A DNA stretch of 64,000 nt from Gammaproteobacteria bacterium UBA2679. GTDB taxonomy: Bacteria; Pseudomonadota; Gammaproteobacteria; Pseudomonadales; Oleiphilaceae. The translations under genes and the position numbers were made by a program. Shown piece after piece: positions 39,860-47,663 of the stretch. The stretch lies in the NCBI GenBank assembly GCA_002354735.1, contig DEMD01000009.1, positions 348,705 to 412,704 on the forward strand, read 5' to 3'. Position 1 is the stretch's first letter, and each line of letters opens with the position of its first letter. The notes under the pieces are model-generated. The model did no database searches. It saw only the letters and a list, made by a program, of their open reading frames with translations, and was not told the DNA's origin.

Positions 39860-40662
39860 ACAAAGAAAGTAGTGTGCCCCTCACAGTAGCCAGGGCTCGC
39901 GCACTCGAGCGGATGCTGATCGGCACTGTACTGCTCGTAATCACACTTCTGGCATGGGGCCAGCTTTACCTCATGGATATGTCTGCGAGTATGGCTTTAC
40001 CTGGCATCAAGGCCCCGGCAGATCAGTGGCATCTGGATGTGGCAGTGATGGGCGCGCTCATGTGGAGCCTGATGATGGTGGCCATGATGATGCCAAGCGC
40101 GAGTCCCATGATTCTGACCTATACCCGGATTCATCAGCAGCGTACCGGCAGAGGTCAGGCAGTGGCACCTACCGGCCTGTTCGTGGCGGGCTATCTTGGC
40201 GTGTGGCTCGGCTTCAGCGCGCTTGCCGCCACAGCTCAATGGGCGCTGTACCACGCCGGGCTATTAAGCGCTGCCATGGGCAAGTCGAGCGCGCCACTAG
40301 GCGGGGTTTTGCTCATTCTGGCCGGCGCATTCCAGTTCAGTCGTCTCAAGCAGGCCTGTCTGCGCATATGCCGCTCACCAATCGGCTTCATCATGACCGA
40401 ATGGCGCGAAGGCCCCACCGGGGCACTCCTCATGGGCATCCGCCACGGCGCCTACTGCACAGGCTGTTGCTGGGCACTCATGCTGCTGATGTTCGTGGGT
40501 GGTGTAATGAGTCTGATCTGGATGGCTGGCCTGGCCCTCTACTTTCTGGTGGAAAAGCTGACACCCTGGCCCCGGCCAATCGGCCAGCTCACAGGCCTGC
40601 TGCTTATCATCGCAGGTGCCATAATGCTGCTGAGTGCCGCATTCGGCGGCACAATGTGCTAA
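39856..40662 (+). CDS. DUF2182 family integral membrane protein (predicted metal-binding)
   Basis: A 268-residue inner-membrane protein with about six helices. It has the family motif MWSLMMVAMMMPSASPMI, a Met-rich helix, and GIRHGAYCTGCCWALMLLMFVGGVMSL, with a Cys-x2-Cys-Cys and His that could bind metal. COG5486 proteins of this type are annotated as predicted metal-binding, without experiment. It is translationally coupled to the DUF1326 gene by a 4-base overlap. Confidence 0.9.
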   Translation: MNKESSVPLTVARARALERMLIGTVLLVITLLAWGQLYLMDMSASMALPGIKAPADQWHLDVAVMGALMWSLMMVAMMMPSASPMILTYTRIHQQRTGRGQAVAPTGLFVAGYLGVWLGFSALAATAQWALYHAGLLSAAMGKSSAPLGGVLLILAGAFQFSRLKQACLRICRSPIGFIMTEWREGPTGALLMGIRHGAYCTGCCWALMLLMFVGGVMSLIWMAGLALYFLVEKLTPWPRPIGQLTGLLLIIAGAIMLLSAAFGGTMC

Positions 40663-40777
40663 GCCACCAGATCAAGCTTCCGTCGCAACATCCATTCGAG
40701 CAGATCTGGATGGCTGGCGATATGAAGAGTCGAAGCGGTATTCTGTAATCGAACCCTTACTGATTCAGGAGATCGAT

Positions 40778-41539
40778 ATGCGGAACCAATTCGCAGGCAA
40801 GGTGGCGCTAATAACCGGCGCCGGCGCAGGTATAGGCCGAGAGACTGCTGAAGCATTCGCTCGCCAGGGCGCAAAAGTCGTCGTTTCAGACGTCAATGTA
40901 CAGTCCGGTGAAGCTACCGCTAACGCTATCGCCGCCAAGGGTGGCGATAGCGTCTTCATTGCCTGCGATGTGAGTCAGGATTCGCAGGTGCGTCAGCTGA
41001 TCAAGAACACGCTTGAGGCATTCGGCCGCCTTGACTTCGCCTTCAATAACGCAGGCATCGAGGTCGAGCAGAGCAAATTGGCGGATGGTGACGAAGAGAC
41101 CTTTGACCGGATCATGGACATCAATGTGAAGGGCGTGTGGCACTGCATGCGCCACGAGATCAAAGCCATGCTGCCCCAGGGTGGTGGCGTCATCGTCAAC
41201 ACTGCCTCAATAGCGGGTCTGGGCGCAGCGCCCAAGATGAGCATCTACAGCGCCAGCAAGCATGCGGTGATCGGCCTGACCAAATCGGCGGCGGTCGAAT
41301 ACGGCAAGAAGGGGATCCGGGTAAATGCCGTCTGCCCTGCCGTCATCGATACCGACATGTTCCGCCGTGCTGCGGAGCTGGACCCCAAGAAAGCAGCGTA
41401 TGCAGCCGCTATGCATCCGGTAGGCCGCATTGGGCAAAGCAGTGAGATTGCGGCGGCAGTGCTGTATCTGTGTTCCGAGGGTGCTGCCTTCACAACTGGC
41501 GTCGCCTTACCGGTCGATGGCGGCGCAACGGCGATCTGA
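40778..41539 (+). CDS. Short-chain dehydrogenase/reductase (classical SDR)
   Basis: A 253-residue oxidoreductase starting at the ATG at 40778, with AGGAG upstream; the frame is open before it but not family-like. Motifs: TGAGAGIG (NAD(P) binding), NNAG, catalytic Ser in NTASIAG, and YSASK (Tyr-x3-Lys), with PVDGGATAI at the end. It resembles the glucose 1-dehydrogenase/FabG group. Asp after the second strand (VVVSDVN) suggests NAD rather than NADP. The substrate is unknown. Confidence 0.88.
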   Translation: MRNQFAGKVALITGAGAGIGRETAEAFARQGAKVVVSDVNVQSGEATANAIAAKGGDSVFIACDVSQDSQVRQLIKNTLEAFGRLDFAFNNAGIEVEQSKLADGDEETFDRIMDINVKGVWHCMRHEIKAMLPQGGGVIVNTASIAGLGAAPKMSIYSASKHAVIGLTKSAAVEYGKKGIRVNAVCPAVIDTDMFRRAAELDPKKAAYAAAMHPVGRIGQSSEIAAAVLYLCSEGAAFTTGVALPVDGGATAI

Positions 41540-41637
41540 GAAAATTTCTTTCATGGCGATGTCGATTTCCGTTCTATGCAATCGACAAATAGGTGAAGAC
41601 ATTCTTTTACAGAACGAACAGCCTTAAGGAGTCTGCC

Positions 41638-42009
41638 ATGAAAGATTTCAAGAAGTTCCTGCGGGAATTCAACGATGCCTGGGCAAAACCGGATATCGAG
41701 ACCATCCTTGCCGGGGTCACCGATGACATACGCTTTCGTATGGCAAACAGTGAGACGCCTATCGAAGGCAAGGCGGCTTTTGCCGACTGGCTGAAGTCGA
41801 TGGACAGCTGCGAAAGCCAGGCCCATATCACAATCGAACGGCTCATCGTGGACGGTGACTACGCAGCACTTACTGGCGACATCACCTTCAGCGGCAGGGA
41901 CGCGGGTAAACACTACGTCTTCTGTGACATCTATACGCTTAGGGGTGATCGCATCAGTGAACTCACTGCTTACTGCCTGAGCGTTGACGAAAGTGCTGGA
42001 ATGAGTTGA
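41638..42009 (+). CDS. SnoaL-like/NTF2-fold protein
   Basis: A 123-residue protein with the small alpha+beta barrel pattern of the SnoaL-like family: an N-terminal helix (FLREFNDAWAKPDIETILAGV), DDIRFRMANSETPIEGKAAFADWL, and a final sheet (DIYTLRGDRISELTAYC). I take the ATG at 41638, preceded by AGGAG. Members may be isomerases, hydratases or binding proteins; nothing decides here. It follows the SDR gene by about 100 bp. Confidence 0.8.
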   Translation: MKDFKKFLREFNDAWAKPDIETILAGVTDDIRFRMANSETPIEGKAAFADWLKSMDSCESQAHITIERLIVDGDYAALTGDITFSGRDAGKHYVFCDIYTLRGDRISELTAYCLSVDESAGMS

Positions 42010-42019
42010 TGCATCATTT

Positions 42020-42034
42020 GGCTCGTGCCGAGCC
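42020..42034. other. Short hairpin between convergent genes
   Basis: GGCTCG-TGC-CGAGCC, a perfect 6-bp stem, lies just after the SnoaL-like gene and before the end of the convergent rhomboid gene. It is followed by TTCC only, so it is a weak terminator at best. Confidence 0.35.
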
Positions 42035-42087
42035 TTCCAGGCGTATTCCGTAGGCTTTAGCCAAAGTGTGACCGGCCTGCAAGCAGA

Positions 42088-43023
42088 TCAGCTGTAGTGC
42101 ACGCGTGCCCGGTCAAGCAGGTCACGTCTGAAGAAGGCATAGTACGCGCCGATGAGTCCGCCAATGAGCGCACCGCCGAGGTGAGCCGCGTAGTTGATGA
42201 GACTGTCGTTACCAAGCCGTCGCATATCGTAGATGTCCCAGCCGACGTACCAGAGCATGAGGAAGAAAGCGGGTATTCGGATGACCCTGAAATACAGGAT
42301 GATCCAGAGCAAATGACGGATACGTGCGCCTGGCATCATCAATGCGAGCGCGACGAGGCATGCCATGACGACGCCGGACAGGCCGACTGTCGGCAAGGCG
42401 GTTTCGAGATGCATGACGGTGAAACTGTAGGCCAGGCTGGTGCCGATAGTCGCTACAGAAATAAAGACCGCAAAGGTAAGCGTGCCCATCAACAGTTCGA
42501 CTGATGCCGCGAAGATATAGAAAAACAGGAGATTGCCGAGCAGATGCCCGAGATCACCATGCGAGAATGTCGCTGTGATCATGCGCGTCCAGTCGAGATC
42601 CTTGGGGTCGTACGCCAGCTTGTCTGTCAGCAGTTCCGGGATGGCGCGATCATAATACTCGTAACTGTCCCTCAGAACTGAAGCAATATATGCCTGGCCA
42701 TCGATCGGAGAGACAAAGATATCCAGTGGCTCAGCCTGCGCCACCAGTTCTGCCATGGCGGCTTCTGGGTCACTGGCTTCACGGATCGGATTGAAGAAAC
42801 TGAAACAGGGTCTCTGACGTTTATCGTGCGTGATCGTCTGCAGAATTGATATGGCATGGTCATCGAGTGCAGAGCTACAGAAGCTCTCTATGGATGCCCT
42901 GTACTGCCTTTCCGACTCCACCTGCTCCCAGAACACGACACCGCTGATGAGACAGATGAGCACTGTGATCAGTGGCAGCCCACGCTTTCGCGCGTCTATT
43001 CTGTAGGGCATTAGCATCAGCAT
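42088..43023 (-). CDS. Rhomboid-family intramembrane serine protease
   Basis: A 311-residue inner-membrane protein. After a first membrane helix and about 110 soluble residues come six helices. The rhomboid signatures are FSHGDLGHLLGNLLFFYIF, the nucleophile in VGLSGVVMACL (GxSG) and the catalytic His in NYAAHLGGALIGGL. Rhomboids cut membrane-anchored substrates within the bilayer. The extra N-terminal domain between the first helix and the core is larger than in GlpG-like enzymes. Substrate unknown. Confidence 0.9.
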   Translation of the reverse strand: MLMLMPYRIDARKRGLPLITVLICLISGVVFWEQVESERQYRASIESFCSSALDDHAISILQTITHDKRQRPCFSFFNPIREASDPEAAMAELVAQAEPLDIFVSPIDGQAYIASVLRDSYEYYDRAIPELLTDKLAYDPKDLDWTRMITATFSHGDLGHLLGNLLFFYIFAASVELLMGTLTFAVFISVATIGTSLAYSFTVMHLETALPTVGLSGVVMACLVALALMMPGARIRHLLWIILYFRVIRIPAFFLMLWYVGWDIYDMRRLGNDSLINYAAHLGGALIGGLIGAYYAFFRRDLLDRARVHYS

Positions 43024-43147
43024 CGGGACTCACCTCGTGGCCTGAAAAAGCAATCCTGATCATTCTGCGATCAGCAACGGCGCAAGCGTAAACGAGGTAT
43101 ACAGGCAGTAACAGAGCACACGATCTCTTTTGACAATTGATTACATT

Positions 43148-43717
43148 TTACTTTGCCGCCGACGGGGACAGGCTAGCCAGAAGTACCTGCAGACGTTCCA
43201 CGCCGATCTCGTTCATCAGCGCAATGTTCCGCTCTGGTATCCCCTCCACGTCCGGGTGATCATCGATAGCCTTTTCGAGACTGTCCTCTCGCAGAATGTG
43301 CAGCATTTGCACGGGTGAACGGTTGGTGTAGTTCTCGGCATCTTCTGGCTGAGTACCGCCAAACTGATAGTCGGGATGAAAGCTGGCGATCTGATAGATG
43401 CCCTCCCTGTCAAGCAGCTGCAGCAGGCTGTCGGCCTCCGGCAGAAAATCATTATAGGTGCGGAAGTTGGACAGCACGTGGGGATGAATCAGCAACGTGG
43501 TTTCTATCGAAGCGTCTTCATCGAGCAGAATAAGCTCTTCCTTGAGCGCCTGGAGTAACGCCGCTTCGTTGGCCGCTTCAGTAATACTGAAACGGATTCG
43601 ATTCTTCACCAGTTCACGTTTGGCAAACGGACAGAGATTGAGGCCGACCACCACAGTGGTGACCCAGTTTCGAACAGCATCGAGGATTGCATCATTATTG
43701 GGGGTGCTATCAATCAT
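43148..43717 (-). CDS. DUF1415 family protein
   Basis: A 189-residue soluble protein of the DUF1415 family, found mainly in beta- and gammaproteobacteria. LNLCPFAKREL near residue 30 is the family signature, followed by TTLLIHPHVLSNF, NDFLPEADSLL and YQIASFHPDYQF. The conserved Cys, Lys and His suggest an enzyme, but none is known. It appears monocistronic. Confidence 0.9.
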   Translation of the reverse strand: MIDSTPNNDAILDAVRNWVTTVVVGLNLCPFAKRELVKNRIRFSITEAANEAALLQALKEELILLDEDASIETTLLIHPHVLSNFRTYNDFLPEADSLLQLLDREGIYQIASFHPDYQFGGTQPEDAENYTNRSPVQMLHILREDSLEKAIDDHPDVEGIPERNIALMNEIGVERLQVLLASLSPSAAK

Positions 43718-43988
43718 TCATAACTTACCTAGGTTCAAGATGTTTCCGCGTGTCGCCGCTCTGGATGATGACCAGTGTTGCACTGCGGCGGGCACTCGGC
43801 AAGCCGACGATGGAGCATTCAGTCAAGCGGCGAGCAGTTCGCATGCTTGCTGAATTGGGGGCGGACCGGCCGTTGGACGCACAAGGGTAGCTGCGTATGG
43901 AATTTATGCGGTGAACGCGTAATGATCCGATGCCAACACGGACGAGTATTGTCTGTGCTTATCACGTCTGTTCCCATTCGAGCCAAAC

Positions 43989-45158
43989 ATGTCAATAACT
44001 CCAAGATTCGCCATCAGCGCGACCTTCTTCGCCGTCGGCTGCAATGTCGCGTTGGTTTCGGTCATGCTGCCACTTATTCGTCTCAAGTTTGGTTTCTCCG
44101 AAGCAGAGTTTGGACGGTTTCTGCTCGCCTTTGGTTGTGGTGCGCTAGTTGCCTTACCGCTTGCGCGCTACCTACTGGCCCGATACGCCAGTGCCACCAT
44201 CACTCGCTGCGCCGCGTTTCTCGCCTTCGTTGCCCTGGCGCTGCCGGCGCTGATGCCGGCTCCCGCCTTATTGGTCGTTACGGTCTTTCTGGCCGGCGTT
44301 CTCCTTGCCTCTACCGATATCGCCATGAATGCGAATGCGGTAGCCGTCGAGCGGCTACATGTGTCGACCGGCAAAGGCCCGATGCTGTCATCCTGTCATG
44401 GCTGGTACTCAGCTGGGGGGCTGGCCGGCTTGTTGATCGGTCCTGCGGGCGGATTGCTCGGCCTCGAGTGGATGGCGGTCGTCGCCTGCACAGCCGTGCT
44501 GCTGTTGTTTGCCGTGATCAACCGCGGTCTGCTCTATGAGCAGCCGGAATCGAGCCGCAAGGATGGGCAAGCGGCTGCGCGAGCGTTCTCTCCCGTTTTG
44601 GTCATTATCGGGCTGGCGGCCCTGGTTGCCTTTACTGCCGAAGGCGCCGTTATTGACTGGTCTGGTGTGTATCTCGACACGGTGATGGGTGTTGAGCCGG
44701 CGCTCTTCGGTGTGGGCTTTGCTGCCTTTTCCCTATCGATGGCGATACTGCGTTTCAGCGGCGACGCTCTTCGAGCCCGATTTGGCGACCGTAGAGTGAT
44801 TGCGCTGAGCCTGATTGTGGGCGCGGTGGCCTACATGGTGATCGTCCACTCGCCCAACGTTGTGGTCACCACCCTCGGCTACGCCTTGCTCGGGCTGGGA
44901 CTGGCCAATGTGGTGCCAGTCTACTTTCTCATGGCAGCGAATGTTCCGGGGCTGCCACACGGCAGCGGCCTTACGCTGGTAGTGGGTCTTGGCTATATCG
45001 GCCTGCTGACCTTTCCTCCCCTCATTGGATGGGTGGCAGAGGCCTTCAGCCTGAGAGCTGCTTTTACGGGGCTATCATTCATGCTGCTCGTGTCGCTGCT
45101 AGTGCTACTGGTGGTCTCACCTGTGCGCGGCCGTCCTCCTGTCCCAGTGAGTCAATAA
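43989..45158 (+). CDS. Major facilitator superfamily transporter
   Basis: A 389-residue inner-membrane protein with 12 predicted helices in two halves, linked by a short polar loop near residues 175-195 (EQPESSRKDGQ). SSCHGWYSAGGLAG in helix 5 and RFSGDALRARFGDRR between helices 8 and 9 fit the YbjJ-like/fucose permease-like MFS group. The substrate cannot be told. The 271-bp upstream region holds no gene I would support; the ribosome binding site is weak. Confidence 0.88.
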   Translation: MSITPRFAISATFFAVGCNVALVSVMLPLIRLKFGFSEAEFGRFLLAFGCGALVALPLARYLLARYASATITRCAAFLAFVALALPALMPAPALLVVTVFLAGVLLASTDIAMNANAVAVERLHVSTGKGPMLSSCHGWYSAGGLAGLLIGPAGGLLGLEWMAVVACTAVLLLFAVINRGLLYEQPESSRKDGQAAARAFSPVLVIIGLAALVAFTAEGAVIDWSGVYLDTVMGVEPALFGVGFAAFSLSMAILRFSGDALRARFGDRRVIALSLIVGAVAYMVIVHSPNVVVTTLGYALLGLGLANVVPVYFLMAANVPGLPHGSGLTLVVGLGYIGLLTFPPLIGWVAEAFSLRAAFTGLSFMLLVSLLVLLVVSPVRGRPPVPVSQ

Positions 45159-45209
45159 GGATCACCGCTGTCACATCTTCAGGAAACTTTGGATCACAGG
45201 CCAGGAAGA

Positions 45210-45225
45210 CCCGGCCTTGGCCGGG
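45210..45225. terminator. GC-rich hairpin between convergent genes
   Basis: CCCGGCC-TT-GGCCGGG is a perfect 7-bp stem in the 102-bp gap between the MFS gene and the convergent YdeP-type gene. CACC-N6-GGTG (45241-45254) adds a second small stem. No T-run flanks either, so factor-independent termination is doubtful. Confidence 0.35.
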
Positions 45226-45260
45226 CTGTTCGCCAGCAGCCACCGGGCCTGGTGGTCAGG

Positions 45261-47540
45261 CTAGGCCACTATGCGAACAGGTACGCCCTTGTACGCCGGG
45301 GTCTTGGACTCCTGATCATGATATTCGAGCGGAACGAGGGGATTCGCCTCGGGATAGTAGGTGGCCACGCATCCATCCGGTAGGTCGTAAGCAGTGACCT
45401 TCATATCCGCTACCCGACGCTCCACGCCGTCGTCCACTGCGCTTTCGAGAGTCACCATCTGACCCTCACTCAAACCCGCGTCCGCCATTTCTTTCGGGTT
45501 TATCAGAACGATATAGCGTGAGCCTTCAAGTCCGCGCAGCCTGTCGGTGTAACCGTAGACCGTGGTGTTGAACTGGTCGTTGGAGCGCAGCGTGATCATG
45601 GTGTACTGGCCCTCCCCCGGTAGTTCACCAAGCGCTGTAAGCACCTTGGGCGCTGTGAACTCAGCCTTGCCTGATTCGGTTTGCCACTGCCGTTCCCGGG
45701 CCGGATTACCTCTATAGAAGCCGCCCGGTTCGAACATGCGGGCGTTGAAATCCTTGAAGTCGTCAGGATAGGTTTCTTCTATCAGATCCCGAACGAGGCT
45801 ATAGTCGCCCAGCCACTCATCCCACTTGACCTTCGGGTTCGGCTTCAGCGTCGCCTTCGCCAGACCGGCCACAATGGCCATTTCCGACTTTACATGCTCG
45901 CCCGCCGGCTTTCGTTTGCCAACGGAGCCATAAATATTACTGAGGCTATCTTCCATACTGACAGCTTGTGGGCCCGTCGCCTGCATATCTTCCTCGGAGC
46001 GGACAAGGCACGGTAGCAGCCAGGTCTTCCTGCCGACCAGCAGATGCGAGCGGTTGAGCTTGGTAGCGATCTGGACATTGAGCGTGAGGTCCTTCCAGGC
46101 TGGATCAGCCTGACCCTGGTCAGGAATCGCTCGGGCGAAATTGCCGCCCAGGCTCAGGAAGGCCTTGACCGAACCATCGAGGACGCCGCGAACCACCTCT
46201 ACCGTAGTGCGGCCCTCGTCCCGAGGGGGCTCGAAGTCGAACATCTCGGCCAGCTTGTCGAGCGGGACCAGCTCCGGTTTCTCCGAGATACCTACGGTTC
46301 GCTGACCCTGTACGTTGGAGTGACCGCGTACCGGACTGATGCCGGCACCATAGCGACCAATATGGCCTTTCATCAGTAGCAGGTTCACATACATCGCCAG
46401 ATTCACGAAGCCATGGACATGCTGGGTGAGCCCCATGCCGTAGATACCGATGGTCTTTTTCGCATTGGCATACATGCCAGCGATGATCTCCAGATCGGTC
46501 CGCTTCAAACCAGAAGCCTGCTCGATATCTGCCCAGCTCGTCTGCTGCATCGATTGCGCAAATGCCTCGAAGCCGGTCGTATGCTCTTCTATGAAGGCCT
46601 TGTCCAACACGCCACCATTTTCTTCTTCCTCAAGTTCCAGGACGCGCTTGCAGAGACCGGCCAGCACAGCGATATCGCCCCCGGGCTTCACCTGCAGATA
46701 ATGCTCCGATATCTTGGTGCGAGAGCTTGTCAGCATCTGCATGGGGCTCTGCGGATTCGCGAAACCGATGAGTCCGCGCTCGCGAACCGGATTGAAGGTG
46801 ACGATGTGACAGCCGCGTCTTGCCGCCGCCTGCAAGGTGTGCAGGAATCTTGGACTGTTACTGCCGGTGTTCTGACCGAAGAACATGATCATGTCGCACT
46901 CATTGAAGTCTTCGAGCTTGCAGGTGCCTACCGGAGAACCAATGACTTTCTTTAGACCCACCGAAGTGGTCTCGTGACACATGTTCGAGCTGTCGGGCAG
47001 ATTGTTGTGACCGTAGAGCCTGGCGAACAAGGCCCAGAGGTAAGATGTTTCCAGCGCAGCTCGCCCTGAGGTATAGAACACGACTGATTTCGGATCGAGT
47101 TGCTTCAGTTCTGCAGCAATGCCCTCGAATGCCTCCTCCCAGGTCGTCTCGATATAGTGATCGCTATCAGCGTCGTAACGCATCGGGTGCGTAAGCCGGC
47201 CGGCCATTTCGAGGTCGTGGGCGCTCCAGCTCTTGAGCGCTTCGACACTATGTTCGGCAAAAAAATCTGGAGTGCAGCGATGGCTGGTGAGATCCCATGC
47301 TGTAGCCTTCGCGCCATTCTCACAGAACTCGAAGGTGTGTGGCTTGTCTGGCTTGGCCCAGGCGCAGGAGGTGCACATGTGGCCACCCGGCTTGTTCTGG
47401 CGCCAGAGGGTCTGCATGATGCCAGGGTCTGGACGGGACCGGGCGATGATTTTGGCTAGGCTCTTGACCGAACCCCAGCCACCGGTTGGGTGGTCGTAGT
47501 ATGGGAGATCTTCGTCTTGTGTCTTGCTCTTGTCGCTCAT
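45261..47540 (-). CDS. FdhF/YdeP family molybdopterin oxidoreductase
   Basis: A 759-residue protein of the TIGR01701 family (formate dehydrogenase H-like alpha subunits, YdeP). The N-terminus has MCTSCAWAKPD and CENGAKATAWD, the Cys-containing region expected to bind an iron-sulfur cluster; the molybdopterin-binding domains follow (YTSGRAALETSYLWALFAR, FFGQNTGSNSPRFLH, GGDIAVLAGLCKRVLE, MITLRSNDQFNTTVYGY). YdeP is linked to acid resistance in E. coli, but its reaction is not established. No partner subunits or FdhD lie nearby. Confidence 0.9.
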   Translation of the reverse strand: MSDKSKTQDEDLPYYDHPTGGWGSVKSLAKIIARSRPDPGIMQTLWRQNKPGGHMCTSCAWAKPDKPHTFEFCENGAKATAWDLTSHRCTPDFFAEHSVEALKSWSAHDLEMAGRLTHPMRYDADSDHYIETTWEEAFEGIAAELKQLDPKSVVFYTSGRAALETSYLWALFARLYGHNNLPDSSNMCHETTSVGLKKVIGSPVGTCKLEDFNECDMIMFFGQNTGSNSPRFLHTLQAAARRGCHIVTFNPVRERGLIGFANPQSPMQMLTSSRTKISEHYLQVKPGGDIAVLAGLCKRVLELEEEENGGVLDKAFIEEHTTGFEAFAQSMQQTSWADIEQASGLKRTDLEIIAGMYANAKKTIGIYGMGLTQHVHGFVNLAMYVNLLLMKGHIGRYGAGISPVRGHSNVQGQRTVGISEKPELVPLDKLAEMFDFEPPRDEGRTTVEVVRGVLDGSVKAFLSLGGNFARAIPDQGQADPAWKDLTLNVQIATKLNRSHLLVGRKTWLLPCLVRSEEDMQATGPQAVSMEDSLSNIYGSVGKRKPAGEHVKSEMAIVAGLAKATLKPNPKVKWDEWLGDYSLVRDLIEETYPDDFKDFNARMFEPGGFYRGNPARERQWQTESGKAEFTAPKVLTALGELPGEGQYTMITLRSNDQFNTTVYGYTDRLRGLEGSRYIVLINPKEMADAGLSEGQMVTLESAVDDGVERRVADMKVTAYDLPDGCVATYYPEANPLVPLEYHDQESKTPAYKGVPVRIVA

Positions 47541-47663
47541 GCTGTAGGCATCCTTATCAAGCGGGAGGTGACCAGGCTGACTGCTAAGCGAGCTGATCCA
47601 TCTAGACTTGTTGAAGATCTTACGAGCGGGTTTTCATTTCATATTGGCGCCAGACGAAAAAGC

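Noticed and set aside
43687..43890. A 67-codon frame upstream of the MFS gene
   Set aside because: No ribosome binding site, mixed composition, starts inside the DUF1415 gene's 5' end and no family resemblance; more likely untranslated promoter DNA.
43775..44539. A 254-codon frame overlapping the MFS gene start in another frame
   Set aside because: Arg/Cys-rich translation typical of an out-of-frame reading; the MFS frame has clear membrane helices.
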